Assembly (NCBI RefSeq): GCF_004011695.2
Contig: NC_082405.1
Coordinates: forward strand, 1,550,001-1,614,000
Length of the DNA: 64,000 bases
DNA from: Ascochyta rabiei
Lineage: Eukaryota > Ascomycota > Dothideomycetes > Pleosporales > Didymellaceae
Reading direction: 5' to 3'
Shown: in pieces, positions 33,134 through 44,950 of the stretch
Position numbering within the stretch: the first letter of the stretch is position 1
Layout: each line of letters opens with the position of its first letter
Notes under the pieces: model-generated
Database searches by the model: none
Seen by the model: the letters and a program-made list of their open reading frames with translations, nothing else
Told to the model about the DNA's origin: nothing
Position numbers and translations under genes: made by a program

Positions 33134-34378
33134 CTAGATAGTGTCGAGCTCTTCCCAACCTTCCAATAACGACCTGCACACAACACCATTCGCGGGACAG
33201 GGGCGGGAACCTCATCGCCATGTACCTACAACGTCCCTGTGATACAAACCGTTATGGGCCGTGGTGCGTGGTTCCGCTTCTGCGGGGCAAATCAAGGCAG
33301 CTAGAACACTTATGATTTACGCCACCTACGCAGTCTTCACTCGTCTAGATCCCTAGTTTGAGCAAAGCCAGCGTCGATGGCCAACAAACGACGACGAGAG
33401 ACAGTTCTGCAAGTTACATTGCATTCAACCCTTAAGACAGGCCATTACTCTGCTCGCCTCACCCGAGTCACCTCAGTACTGCGCCCGCTGTAGATGCACG
33501 GCCACCGTCACTGAGACAGCCCTGGAACTGCGGCATTGCGGTAAGTATAAACAGGCGCAGCATGTCTACGGGCACCGAAGCCATGGAAAGCGCAGATGCA
33601 GATCGAGGCGGCCCATGGTTCCATGGCTCGATTGAGTCCCTTAGAGTTCTTGGTCTCGTATTCGCATGGAACCTCCAAGACGAATGACGACCCACCTTTC
33701 TTCCCCTCTTCCTCATCTTCCTCCTGCCGATATCCAAATAGCAACCTGAAGGAGAGATGCATCTCCTTCGGCTTGCCGAATCATCCCGCGAACCCCACGA
33801 TTCGGTCCTGGTCCGGTCCTGCGTCAGTTTTCCAACCATGCAATTGTCCACGAACCATGTCTCTTGCGACGAGTCCCGACAATATTTGCAGGATTCGTGG
33901 CTGAATCCTCCATCTTGGCTCAGCCCACGTGCATGAGGTACACACGATACAAGTAGCAAAGCGCACGGCTTTCTGCTTGGCGCAGGAGGTGTTAGAATTT
34001 TGCGTCTACCAAGATCCTACTCGGAGATCACGGTCTGCTAGTGGCATTGTTACTGGCCAGGTTGCCTAATCTGGCAGGTGATACTAACAACAAGCAACAG
34101 CAGTGGCGCAGAGATTTCATGTGTGCGGTTACACGCGCGTATTGGTACTCAGACCAGACATTTCGTGGGCGAAAAGAGAAAAGATGCCAGCAACGCTGCA
34201 TTATGGGGCTTTTGCTGTTACCACCTTCCTCCACGGTAACATCTTTCATGCGTGTCAACCTTCGCCAAGGAGTCACAATGCTTGGAAGAACGCTGTGGTA
34301 ATGTGATGTTCTCCACCTGCAAGCTTTACGACTCGTTGGAATTTCTTTGTATAACGAACATGATGTGTATCGCACAAG

Positions 34379-35104
34379 TTAAAGCACTCGATCAAGACTC
34401 TCGTACTGCGGCAACTGGAACCCATCATCGTTCTCTTCTGCGGTTTTGGCCCCACCGATCAGCTTAACGAACAACGGTGAATTCACTGCTCTGACCATCG
34501 TCGATATTGCCGTTTCAAGCAGCCATCTCTTCCATGCGGTATCCGGATGGGCTATGCCTGGCACAACATTTGGAATCTGTTGCGTCTTCTCAACAAACGG
34601 GCGGAACGCTTTCTCATACGCTTCCAACGCCTTGCCTGGATGCTCGGCATGCTCAAGCTGTGCCAGCTCGCCAGCAAGCAGGTAGCCTCCAAGTAGCGCC
34701 AGACTCGTGCCCATGCCTTTCAGCGGCGTAGGCGCATACGCAGTATCTCCAAGACAGACGACGCGGTTGTTGCTCCACTCGGTCATCTTGATCTGCTGGA
34801 TGGCCTGGAAGTAGAAGTCCGGCGCCTTGCTCATCGCATTGAGGAGCCTCTCTGCCTGCCATCCTGCGTCCGCAAAATCCTGTCTTACTAGCTCTTCCTG
34901 TTTCTGCTGCCCTGCTCGCGATGCGTTCTGCCATGTTGTCTTCTGCACCTCGTTGTGAGGCATAATGGTGAGCATTGCCCTGACCACCGACCCACTCCGC
35001 GCGGGCTCCGGCTGTGAATTGGAGCTGAATTGCAACGTTCTGTGATGGGGACGGCTTCTCACGTGAAGCGTCTTCGTGCACGCTTTGTGCCCGGCTCTGC
35101 CCAT
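34379..35104 (-). pseudogene. 5'-truncated FAD-dependent monooxygenase relic
   Basis: The open frame from an ATG at 35104 codes for about 241 aa. From about 35030 onward it resembles the C-terminal half of class A flavin monooxygenases: VRQDFADAGWQAERLL, FYFQAIQQIKMTEWSNNRVV, then CLGDTAYAPTPLKGMGTSLA, which is the GD motif contacting FAD ribityl, and GGYLLAGELAQLEH. The first half of the family, with the Rossmann GxGxxG and DG motifs (about 200 residues), is absent. It cannot be upstream because AIP1 starts at 35482 on the other strand and the 300 bp between hold only repeats. It is therefore a truncated, probably non-functional gene, though the remaining frame is still intact. Confidence 0.7.
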
Positions 35105-35202
35105 GCATTCATTGCAGCCAACGTTGATCAGCAGGAACCAGGAAGGAACGAAACAAGAAATTTCAGACTGATGCACGCACGAGCTTGAAGTATGGTGAAC
35201 TT

Positions 35203-35247
35203 GGTGAACATGTCGAACACGTCGAACATGTCGAACATGTCAAGCAC
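35203..35247. repeat. 9-bp tandem repeat (GTCGAACAT)5
   Basis: Five 9-bp units based on GTCGAACAT lie immediately upstream of the truncated monooxygenase, near where its missing half would be. Confidence 0.85.
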
Positions 35248-35366
35248 TGGATGCTGAGATGTTGAGATGTGTGGAGCTGGCGATGCCCCGCATCTACAGT
35301 CAGTAATGAGGGCTGTCGACCCTTGAAACCAGCGGTGACGAAGTGCCCCACATCCAAGCAACAGCT

Positions 35367-35414
35367 CAGGCACAGGCACAGGCAAAGGCACGGGCAAAGG
35401 CACAGGCAAAGGCA
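35367..35414. repeat. Hexamer repeat (MRGGCA)8 in the AIP1 promoter
   Basis: Eight 6-bp units (CAGGCA, AAGGCA, CGGGCA) end 67 bp before the AIP1 start codon. Confidence 0.88.
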
Positions 35415-35481
35415 ACTCCTACACTTCGCCCGCCTTCAATTCCTCGCCAGCCTGCTCTGCGTCTCCATTTTCTTTGCCAAG

Positions 35482-37487
35482 ATGTCTCTCGTGTCTGGTG
35501 AGAGCGCTGTGCCCTCGTTCTGTGGCGTTGACCAACCGAGATAGATGCCACCTGGGCTGCTTCGCCCACAACCACCCGTGGCCAGCCCACGCCCCTCTCC
35601 TCAGACCCCAAGGGGGAGCGGATAGCCTACGCAGTAAGTGGCCAGCAGCACCGCCTGGAGACCAAATGGGCTGAGACACGTGCTACAGTCGGGCAAATCC
35701 ATCTTTCTGCGCTCCATCGACGACCCCTCGGTCAGCAAGCAGTACACGCAGCACACCGCCCAGACCACCGTCGCCCGTTTCTCGCCCTCTGGATTCTACG
35801 TAGCAAGTGGCGATGTATCTGGAGCTGTCAAGGTCTGGGACTGTGCAGGCGAGGGGGCTACGAAAGGTGCGTTGGCGATGCTGGAGGCATCCATCCATGG
35901 GCCGCGGGCGACCGCCAACGCTGAAAGTGAAGCTGACCGTGTGCAGGTGACTACCACATCATTGCCGGGCGGATCAACGACATTGCATGGGACGGTGACT
36001 CGCAGCGAATCATTGCTGTCGGCGACGGCAAGGAGCGATATGGGCACTGCATCACAGCAGACAGCGGCAACAGCGTAGGAGAGATCTCAGGACATTCGCA
36101 GCAGATCAACAGCGTCTCGATCCGTCAGCAACGCCCACTGCGGGCGGTCACTGGGTCAGACGACAGCAGCCTTGTCTTCTACCACGGCGCACCCTTTAAA
36201 TTCAACACCAGTCTGCGAGAGCAACACAACCGCTTCGTCTTCGGCACCGCCTTCTCGCCTGACGGCTCAGTCTTCGCTAGCGTGGGCGCTGATAAGCGAA
36301 TATGGCTGTACGACGGAAAGACCGGTGAGGCCAAAGGCCAGATTGGAGAGGGCGTACACACCGGCAGCATCTTCGGCATCTCGTGGGCAAAGGACTCGAA
36401 CAAGTTCGTCACGGCTAGCGCAGACCAAACCGTACGAATATGGGACCCCGAAGTAGGCAAGGCTATTCAGACCTGGCGCTTGGGCGAAGAAGGCGTTGTC
36501 AGCATTCCTGACCAGCAAGTCGGTGTAGTCTGGCCCACCGGCCGTAGCGACGGACTGATTGTCAGCGTGGATCTGGAAGGAAACCTCAACTACCTGGTCG
36601 ACGGCAACCCCAAGCCGACCAAGGTTGTCCGTGGTCACCAGAAGAACATCACATCTGCCGGTATCTCAGGCTCGACGTTTGCCACTGGTAGCTACGACGG
36701 CCGCGTCCTCGCTTGGGACGTATCTACAGGGCTTGCTGATAAAGTCGGGGGCGCCTCACACTCCAACTATGTCGCAGGTATTACCGCTGCCGATTCCAAG
36801 GGTCAGGCTGAGCTCTACACTGTAGGCTGGGATGACTCCTTGAGGTCGATTTCCGTTCCTGACAAGATCTTCACCGGCGAGGCAAGCGAGCTTGGTTTCC
36901 AGCCCAAGGGTATCGCTGCCACAGGAGACGTTGTACTGGTTTCCTCCGCTGAATCGATTGCCGTGTACTCCAAGGGTTCCAAGGCTAGCTCGTTGTCGGT
37001 CAAGTACGCTCCCACCTCCATTGCCGCGTACGGGTCTATCGTTGCGGTTGGTGGAGACGACAAGCTCGTGCACATCTACACGCTGTCTGGTATCGAACTC
37101 AAAGAGACCGGCACAGAGCTCCGCCGTGCTACAGCCGCGATTTCAGCGGTTGCCTTCTCTGCCTCTGGCTCCAAGCTTGCGTTCGGGGCTAGTAACGGCA
37201 AGATCTATGCATACGAGGCTGGTGGAGAGTGGAAGATCATCACCGACCGATGGAGTGCGCATACAGCCCGTATCACATGTCTGGCTTGGGACGACAGCGA
37301 AAACTACGCTGCAAGTGGAAGCCTGGATACAAATGTCATGGTCTGGAGTGTCGAGGACCCCGGCAAGCGAATCAAGGCGCTGAACGCTCACAAGGATGGT
37401 GTTACTGGTGTGGCTTGGCAGAAGGCATCCAAGGTCCTAAGTGCGGGAGGTGATGCCAGTATCAAGGTATGGACCGTCAAGACGTAA
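35482..37487 (+). CDS. AIP1: Actin-interacting protein 1 (WD40 double propeller)
   Basis: Exons 35482..35497, 35545..35633, 35689..35866 and 35947..37487 give 607 aa, matching AIP1 length. The 16-nt first exon codes for MSLVS, then DATWAASPTTTRGQPTPLSS and GERIAYASGKSIFLRSID, the conserved N-terminus. WD40 blades follow through the whole protein, for example FYVASGDVSGAVKVWDCAGE, INDIAWDGDSQRIIAVGDG, KFVTASADQTVRIWDPE, TFATGSYDGRVLAWDV, AASGSLDTNVMVWSVEDP and VLSAGGDASIKVWTVKT at the end. AIP1 works with cofilin to disassemble actin filaments at cortical patches, important for endocytosis and polar growth. The very short first exon and two introns near the start are the main model risk, but all junctions keep frame. 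Confidence 0.95.
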
Positions 37488-38242
37488 ATCGGACACAGGA
37501 AGGATTTAGCATCCTCGCCGTAGCACACCTAGCATCCTGACAGGAACCATTCACCAAAAACACCTGATGCGTTCACTGTGCGTCTAGTCTTGTCATGTAT
37601 ATCCCCGCGGCATACAAAGTTATCAATGCAGGGCGTCAGTCATGTGCCAGACCGGCGGCTCTAAAGGAACTTAGTTGTGAGGCGAAGGTATGGTAGGTTG
37701 TGTCCCTTGTAAACATTTGCCGTCTCCCCGGGTTTCACCGCCACAGGACCCTACACGGCTCCCACTTCAACCACCATCAATTCTATACCCTTCTGGAGTC
37801 CCCCCGAGCGGCAAGAGCACTCCATACGATTGATTTTTAGAAGGTTCAATCCAGGATCTCGAAGCTGCAAAAATACGTTCGGTGTGGCATGGAGGCCTGT
37901 AGCGCTATCATCCGCGTTCTGTGGCTTGCGTCATCCGTTGCCTGCTTTGCCTAACTACTTACAAGTCCGCCTACCTTAACAATGCGCGATTAACAACACA
38001 TGAGGCTGAATCTGCAGCCAAGCAGAAGTCCTCCAAGACTAGGGCGAGTGCCCTTGATATGAAGCTCGCATTTATATGGCTGCCTTGTCTGGCTGTTGGA
38101 CCTCGCTTTCCCGGTTCTTTTTGCTCTTCTTACGCAACACTCGCAGCTACTGCGCACTACTTTTATATACCATTCAATTTTAGTTCAAAATTAGCGTTAC
38201 GCCTTTGCATCACTTCTATCTTACGTCTGTTTCGCCACACAG
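37488..38242. other. Intergenic stretch
   Basis: AIP1 3' region followed by the leader of the putative C2H2 regulator gene. Nothing further was recognised. Confidence 0.45.
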
Positions 38243-40688
38243 ATGGGCGACCCGTACAACTCCGGTCACGACCAAGGCTACCTCCATGCAACCGGTGACG
38301 GAAACCTCAGCAACATGATCAACTCCAATGGGTACGACCCATTTCAACAGCAAGCGCTCATCAATCGAAACACCCATTCGTCGACGACATATTCTTACCA
38401 TGATTCGACCAACTATCAGTTGTCTCCCCAGGCCGCACAATATTCACCTAGGCAGCATCAGGCTAAGACTCACCCTTGCGACGCACAGCTAACCCCACAC
38501 ACCCGCGGTACCCTCCCCTACCAGTCAGAAACAATGTCTCGCGATCCGTCACATACTTCGTATCGTTCCTCGATGTCTTCCGGTCAACAGTATGGAAGTC
38601 CGCACTTCGAACAGCGCAACTCGGCCCCAGGCATCTGGTCCTCAAACAGACTCGACATGCAACGCTCAAGATCTATGTACTCTGACGCCTCGACGTTGCA
38701 CAGTCAGCCAATCAATCCTCATCTCGATGCACCTGAAGCGTATCAGCAGTACGTCGACTCTTACGATCCAGAGCCAATATACGCACTAGCGACGAACTTT
38801 CTAACCACGACACGGCGCCATTCACCAAACATGCATCTAGATGAGTCGGTCATCGACTTTTTCTCCAACACAACGGACGTGAACTTATCGGATTTTGGAA
38901 TGGGAGATATTGGTCGCAATGCCGGGTAAGTACAACCCTCGTAATTCAACGCAACGTTACATCACCTGTGCAGCACCATTCTATTCGTAGAGTAGCCGCG
39001 AGCCCAGGACTGTGAGCTACCATCCAGGCCAAGCTTCCGCACATGTTTATGCTCGGCCGAGCTTCTTTCGTCGCCCATCCTGGCTTGGAGCAGTATGATC
39101 AGGACGACTGGAAGGCCCGTCATAACATGCACGGATCACGCATCTTGACCTGTCTTCTACTCGTTGGCTGGACCAAAGCCCCACTTCACCTCTACGAGGC
39201 GCCACTACAAATTTCAATAAATCAAAGCTGAGCACACAAACTCTAAGTAGTTATCTCGTTAGATGAACTGCATTGCAGTTATCAAATGCCATCCAGCGCA
39301 GCTACAGATGGTTGGTCACCCCGAACTCCAACCAGCCAGCCCTGTCCATACGGTTCGTTCATTTGGCGCACAAACGCGAGAACTAAAAGCTGCACGACAA
39401 AACAACCCTGAGCTCTCGCCATGAGGTTCAATTCATTCTGGCCTGGAATCCGATAAACATAGGATAATACAGCGGATCTGCCACGTCTTGGACAGAATAC
39501 ATCCACGAAGCGACCAGTGGCCTATTTCCTGGTTATCTTCGAGGCAGGTAAGTTTTTACGAGTTCTTTTGATATCTTGAAGCGGTCCTGTACGCAAATTC
39601 ACTATTCGCGCATCACATCCAATATTTCCGCACCTATGGCTCATCAAACCACATGGACATACCCCACTCTGGTCATCGTGTCATACATCCTGTCTTGCTC
39701 ATTTACATGTTGTGCAATATATCATCTCACCCTCTGGACCCATCTGTCTATGTCAGCCAACACACCCATACCATCTAGAAGGTCCCTCTCGCAGTACCTT
39801 CCAGTGAGCAGTTCTTATTACAGCAAGTCTGGACACCCACACAAGCCAAATTCCCCAAGATCCATATGTCCTCAGCGTCAAAATATGAATTGCCCGCCTG
39901 TTCGGCAAGTCCAGTACAGTCACTTCGACTTTCCTAGGAAGATGGATTCACGTCAGTGTTCCACAGGTCCCTTCCTATCGGTAACCATTTCCACACCGAA
40001 GTCAGCTATAAACGTTTACATAACCTTTGGTACACAATCACCTTCTAACAATAAATTTAACAGACAGTCAAGCTACCTGACCACTCTAACGCCCCACATT
40101 CGTCCACGTGCAAAGTCCGATGGCCACTCTACTCAGCGCCCCCGCCCCTGGTAGGCCCATGCTATGAAACACACTGCTCTCCATAAGACTCACAAATCTT
40201 CCAGTACTCTGCTATCAGCTCTGGAAGATAAGACGGCTGCTGACCCTTCCGACTCGGTAACGTTACAGCCACCTCTACCTGCGCAACAACCGAAACACCG
40301 TGTTCGCGCCCGCACTCCACCGTCAGACTCGGAGTCTGAAGTAATCACGGGCCACGTGCTCGCATCTGGAAGATTCAAGTGCTCTGATCCCAAGTGCGAC
40401 AACTTACGCTTTGGCCGGCAGGCCGACTTCAGACGCCACCACATCAACGTCCACGCGTTGAAGAAGAAAGAGTATTTCTGCACGGTAGAAGGCTGTGACC
40501 GTTCGAGAAGACCGTCGAGAAAGAGCAAAGGTCGCAGCTTTGGCGCACGCAAAGATAAGATGAAGGAACACGTGCAGACTGTGCATTTCAAAGAGAGCAA
40601 GAAGAGGAAGAGATCATCCGGGACCGCAGCGGATGACCAAGACGAATCTGACGAAGATAGCGGACCAGAAAGCAAAACATCCCTATGA
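38243..40688 (+). CDS. Probable multi-exon C2H2 zinc-finger transcription factor
   Basis: Two parts are firm. Exon 38243..38925 opens MGDPYNSGHDQGYLHATGDG, a Gln/Ser/Tyr-rich disordered segment ending at a clear donor (GG|GTAAGT). The last exon, probably 40205..40688, carries RFKCSDPKCDNLRFGRQADF with RRHHINVH, then EYFCTVEGCDRS, KGRSFGARKDKMKEHVQTVH and a basic/acidic tail: two C2H2-like fingers of a type frequent in filamentous ascomycetes. Likely middle exons are 39279..39352 (QMPSSAATDGWSPRTPTSQP) and one ending at 40150 (RPRAKSDGHSTQRPRP), which splices in phase over a 54-nt intron into the finger exon. A further piece may lie within 39483-39551. I could not build one unique model, so this may instead be two genes or a decayed gene. 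Confidence 0.6.
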
Positions 40689-42062
40689 CTCTGATCGAGG
40701 AGGTACGGCCCTCTCGCTCTTATAAACAAACGCATCACTATGGGGTATCTGTTCGGGTTGCAGCATTCAAGGCGCCTCGGTGCATTGGTATCAGTCATTC
40801 AGTATGGTGGTCTGCAAAACATTGCCTTTCTTTCGTTTGATGGTGGATTTTTGGCTTTTGTACACGTCGTCAGATCAGAAACAGAAGATGAATACTAGCC
40901 TGGTTGAGCTGCAACACAGTCAAATAGGTGTCTTACCAATATATCATGACTGTGCATATATGTAAATTGTATATAGCAACTGATCAACATTGACTCGCGC
41001 CTTCAATCCACTAAACCTGCCACTGACCACAGCGCCCGTTCTGTTTGACCCGTTACATGCACCACATTACTTCCGTAATTTGAATCCGCTGTCCTCGGTC
41101 TTGATGCCATTCTCACGCCACACAATCTCCGTTTATCTTCTTTGTCCCTTCGCTGCTGCTAGAGCACGTGAGCCAATCTTGCCGCTTGCACACCATGGAA
41201 GATACCCTCATGAGGCATAACATACCTTTTTAGCAGTCTCGTTAACTCTGGAAAGTTCCAGGGACAACAGGGACGCGGTATTGTGACGCCCATGGCTCGT
41301 TTCTGTTGACATCGATTCCATAACTTCACCTCGCTTCCAGAGACGAAGACATACCACACCTCCACAGTGCACACCGCATGCTGATACAAAAAGAACCGAT
41401 TCTTCGACGGGCTAGCAAAGCTCCATTCAGGTTGAATGATTATGGTTGGGTACAGCACTGCAATCGATCGAAGTCTAGCAGCAGTGATCTTTCTCGGTCT
41501 TTGGCACAAGATCGAGCGAGGATAAGGTTCCTGAGTGGCGAATCCGTTGTAAGTTACTGCGGGGCGGATGTTGTGATGGCGAGGAAGAAGCCGCGTAAGC
41601 GCACGTTGGAGGAGTCGTTAAGTGTGTGTTCGCACAACGGGAAGGCGGGCGCGGGTGTCTCTTCGCGCTACGATGCAAGCGTAGGTGCTGGAGTAGCTGG
41701 AACGCTCTATGCTTGTGCCTGTAGGACAATCCTTGCAGCTTGCATGTGTATGTGGGCCGTTTGTTGACTAGACTTCCGTTTGGATGTCAAGTATGGGAGT
41801 CATGGTCGATCCTGTGTCCATGTATTTCGTGCATGGAGCCCTGTCAAATCAGAAGACGTTAACTTTGCTCTTTTGGAAACTGCTCTTAAATGCGTAAGAC
41901 GAAATGCCACAATGTCCATATGGCACCGCTAGGTTGTTGATTGTGATGTCAATGGCCGTTCATATTCCATTACATGTTCAACAGCATCTCACCCGCTCCC
42001 TGCATAAAAAGCTTAAACGTGTCTATTACACCCACACCCGATTCCAGGGAGGGGTACGAGCT
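40689..42062. other. Intergenic stretch
   Basis: Lies between the C2H2 gene (+) and the 3' end of CFT2 (-). Only short ORFs are present (longest about 129 codons, motif-free). No repeat stands out. Confidence 0.45.
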
Positions 42063-44950
42063 CTAATTACCAGCAACGACAGCCAAGCCCTCATAGATCT
42101 TCTTCTTGACCTTGAAGAACGTAGCTGCATCACCGCTCCTGGGATCTACAAAACTGTATGCTCCACCATCAACCTCAATAGCTCCTGCTGCCGTCTTCCT
42201 TACAGCAACTGTACCATTGATAACCAGTACACCTTCTCCTCTGAACTCAGCTTCCATACCAGAAGCCTTCATGAGCTTCCTTAGATCAGCAAGCCTCAGG
42301 TCACCGACATGGAATGGCTGCGCCACAGAACGCACAGCAGTTGCCATGTTCATTGGTATGACATCCAGAACAGGCGTATCGTCCGATGCCTCCTGACTCA
42401 CAGGAACAGCCGGCGTAGCTTCGAGTCTCGCTCTCTTTTTGGCCGGAGCTTCGTCCTCTTCTTCCTTGGGCACTGGTTCAAGACTTGCAGCCTGCAGTCG
42501 TCCAGTAATAGCAACAACACCCAAGCCATGGACCTTCTGCCATCGTAGGTTTTGTATCATACTGCGTGAGAGCTTGACGGACCAAGCATTTGTGTCGACG
42601 CTGGCATCGACCAAGACCCCGACTGCAGGCGTAAATACATCAATGTTACTACCTGCTTCGATGGAAGACAGTGTTTTCCGAAGCTCTTCGGCGAGGTCTT
42701 TTGTTTCTGATTCCTCGCCTGCAACGAATATGAGGTTGCGCGGCTTGATAAGCGGTATGAGTGTTTGGATCGTGCGTCGGTCATGCAGACCAGAGAAGTC
42801 GATATAAGTGATACGACACCTGATGTTGAGCGTTTCTGAGCCGACGAAGACCTTTGCCGGCCCCTCGATCTTGTCCGGGTCGTCTTCTGGCTCGCTCTCT
42901 GGCTCGGCAGGCGCATCTGCTACACCGTCCCACTTTCTCTTTTGACCGACTGCATTCTCCTTCTTTGCTGCATCACCACGTGAAGGCTCGCCTGCCACAT
43001 TGTCCTCTTCTTCCGCACGGGCAAACTCTTCTGGTCGAATAAGGTCTCCGAAATCATCCGCGCGCCTTCGCTTGGTAACAACAGGGAACATCTTGTCAGT
43101 ACCTTTCTTGCCCTGGACTTCGAAGTCATATACGTTCTTTCGCCTGGTAAGGATGTTGACACCCATCTCAGCATCGGTCTGATCAATCTTATTGCGAGCA
43201 TGTCGAAGGGTAGCTGTTGTATTGAGAGCCTTTCCTTGATGTGGATGTACCATATCTTCTGAGTCTTCCGAGCTTTCTGATGTTGTTGATGATCGGTCAT
43301 CTACTACATCGGCGGTCTCCATGTTGGTAGTAGCATCCCCGCCCATGGTATTGTGCAGTTGCCGTTGTCTCGCTAAATGTTGCTGATAAAGAGGCACCTC
43401 ATCGCCCTCGAGGGCTACTGCTCGAGGTGCGCGTATAGATGTCGGGCCCGGAGATTCGACAATCGTCGTCGATGAGCCCTGTTCGATATGTGCGTTTTGC
43501 TCGTTCCACGTCTCCCATAAATATCTTCCCAAGCCCTTCTCTTTCCCATTGAGCTCTCCAACACGTTCTGTCAAGACAACCAGGTTCTTCTCGTCTGATG
43601 CTAGGCTCTTGATGGCATCTTTAGAGAAGCCCCATTCTAAGGAGCTGTCGCTCGCCAGTATCACGCGTGGTTCAGCGTCGCCAAGCATACGTGTCACACG
43701 TGTTTTGCGCTCCAGCAACGTAATGTGCCTGAAGTCAAAAGGCGGCCTTGCGCCTCTGTCATCCTTGCCGCCACCCGTGCGACCCTTGCTCTGTTCCTGT
43801 CCATCTGCCGCACCACCTGCTCCAAATTCTTTCACGATGCCTTCATCCATCCACTCAACCATGCTTCGTACGTAGCGCATCGTCGCACCACCTGTCCTGC
43901 TTGCAAGGTACAATTTTGCGTTCTTTAATGGACTAGTACTGTCCGCTCTACTAGCTTCGTTCTGCCATGTTTCTTCGAGGAGGTATGATAGTTCGAGTAT
44001 GCGAGCACTAGAGTCAGAAGGGATCAGAACTGAACCCCCTTTCGCTACCGTATCTCGAATCATAGAAAGAAGAGCCTCGTCTCTTTGGTTACCCTTAATG
44101 TTCGTGTGCTTGCCTGAACCCTTACTACTGCAAATCAAAGCAGTGGGACGGCGCAGCTGTTCCAACACTTCAGATCCGCCTGTGCCAGGTCCGCCTAACC
44201 ATGCAGCTCCAGACAGCACGTGCTCTCTCGCCTGATTCCAGTCTACCGCGTAGACGACTGACTCCATGCCGTGCTGTATATGCCATATTGTGCCTCCCAG
44301 TGTATGACCTGCGCTGTATGCGGTGATTGTAAGGCCATTAAGAGGGGGTGAGTTCGGCGATGCGAGCGGCTGACGTGGTTGCGAGTATTTGAGGGGATTC
44401 ACGAGGCCGAAGTAGTTCGCGATCTCATCATGCGTAGGCGCTTGGAGCAGTATGTTCGGGTTACCTCCACCTGGAAACGCAGATGGATATGCATATGCCG
44501 ACTCGCTGAGGGATTCGATCGAGATTATGGAAGCTGCTAGTGGTGTGGAGGCGTATAGATCCTGAAGAAGTGTTCGTCCAAGTGATATGACGGGTATCGT
44601 TGCGTAGACGGGTATGCGTGTAAAGGCTGGGATGTTTTTGCAACAGTGTACGTATGCACCGAGATGTGCGGTGGTTGCATGAGTGAGCAGAATGAAGGAG
44701 AGCGTAGGGACATGTCTGCAGTCAACACAATCAGCTATATTCTTCATGTATTGTTTGTCTACATACAGCTGTACATGAAGACTTGCACACGAAGCAGAAC
44801 CTACCTTTCAATCTCTTTAAGCTTGTCCACATCGAAGCTGTCGTCCCAGCCAACATCAATCAGCACCTTTACACCGCCATCGAACTCGAGCAGTGACTGA
44901 GATGCTGGAGACGCAGATTGCGCACCGAGCAAGGGTGTGAAGTTAAACAT
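42063..44950 (-). CDS. CFT2: Cleavage and polyadenylation factor subunit Cft2 (CPSF100)
   Basis: Exons 44950..44805 and 44715..42063 give 932 aa. The protein begins MFNFTPLLGAQSASPASQSL, then LLEFDGGVKVLIDVGWDDSF, the first strands of a metallo-beta-lactamase fold. The HxHxDH zinc motif of the active nuclease (CPSF73/Ysh1) is replaced by LLTHATTAHLGAYVHC, so this is the inactive partner. ITAYSAGHTLGGTIWHI and VYAVDWNQAREHVLSGA follow, then a beta-CASP region (GSVLIPSDSSARILELSYLL). A long acidic insert (about 480-640) precedes the C-terminal part (IRCRITYIDFSGLHDRRTIQ). It acts in the nuclear pre-mRNA 3'-end processing complex. The 89-nt intron interrupts KEIER|HVPT. Confidence 0.94.

Larger units (their letters stand above)
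30256..34378. other. Long gene-free region upstream of PAC2
   Basis: More than 4 kb without a supportable coding gene. The longest ORF (31097-31660, 187 codons) has a Ser/Arg/Leu-rich, motif-free translation and an equally open antisense frame. The region includes short ACAGGCT repeats near 31953-31981 and a perfect 20-bp palindrome at 33114-33133. Large upstream regions and long leaders are common for fungal developmental regulators, so this is probably PAC2 regulatory DNA. A non-coding RNA cannot be excluded. Confidence 0.45.

Noticed and set aside
40190..40798. Minus-strand ORF of 202 codons
   Set aside because: It is antisense to the C2H2 finger exon, which has clear zinc-finger motifs on the plus strand.
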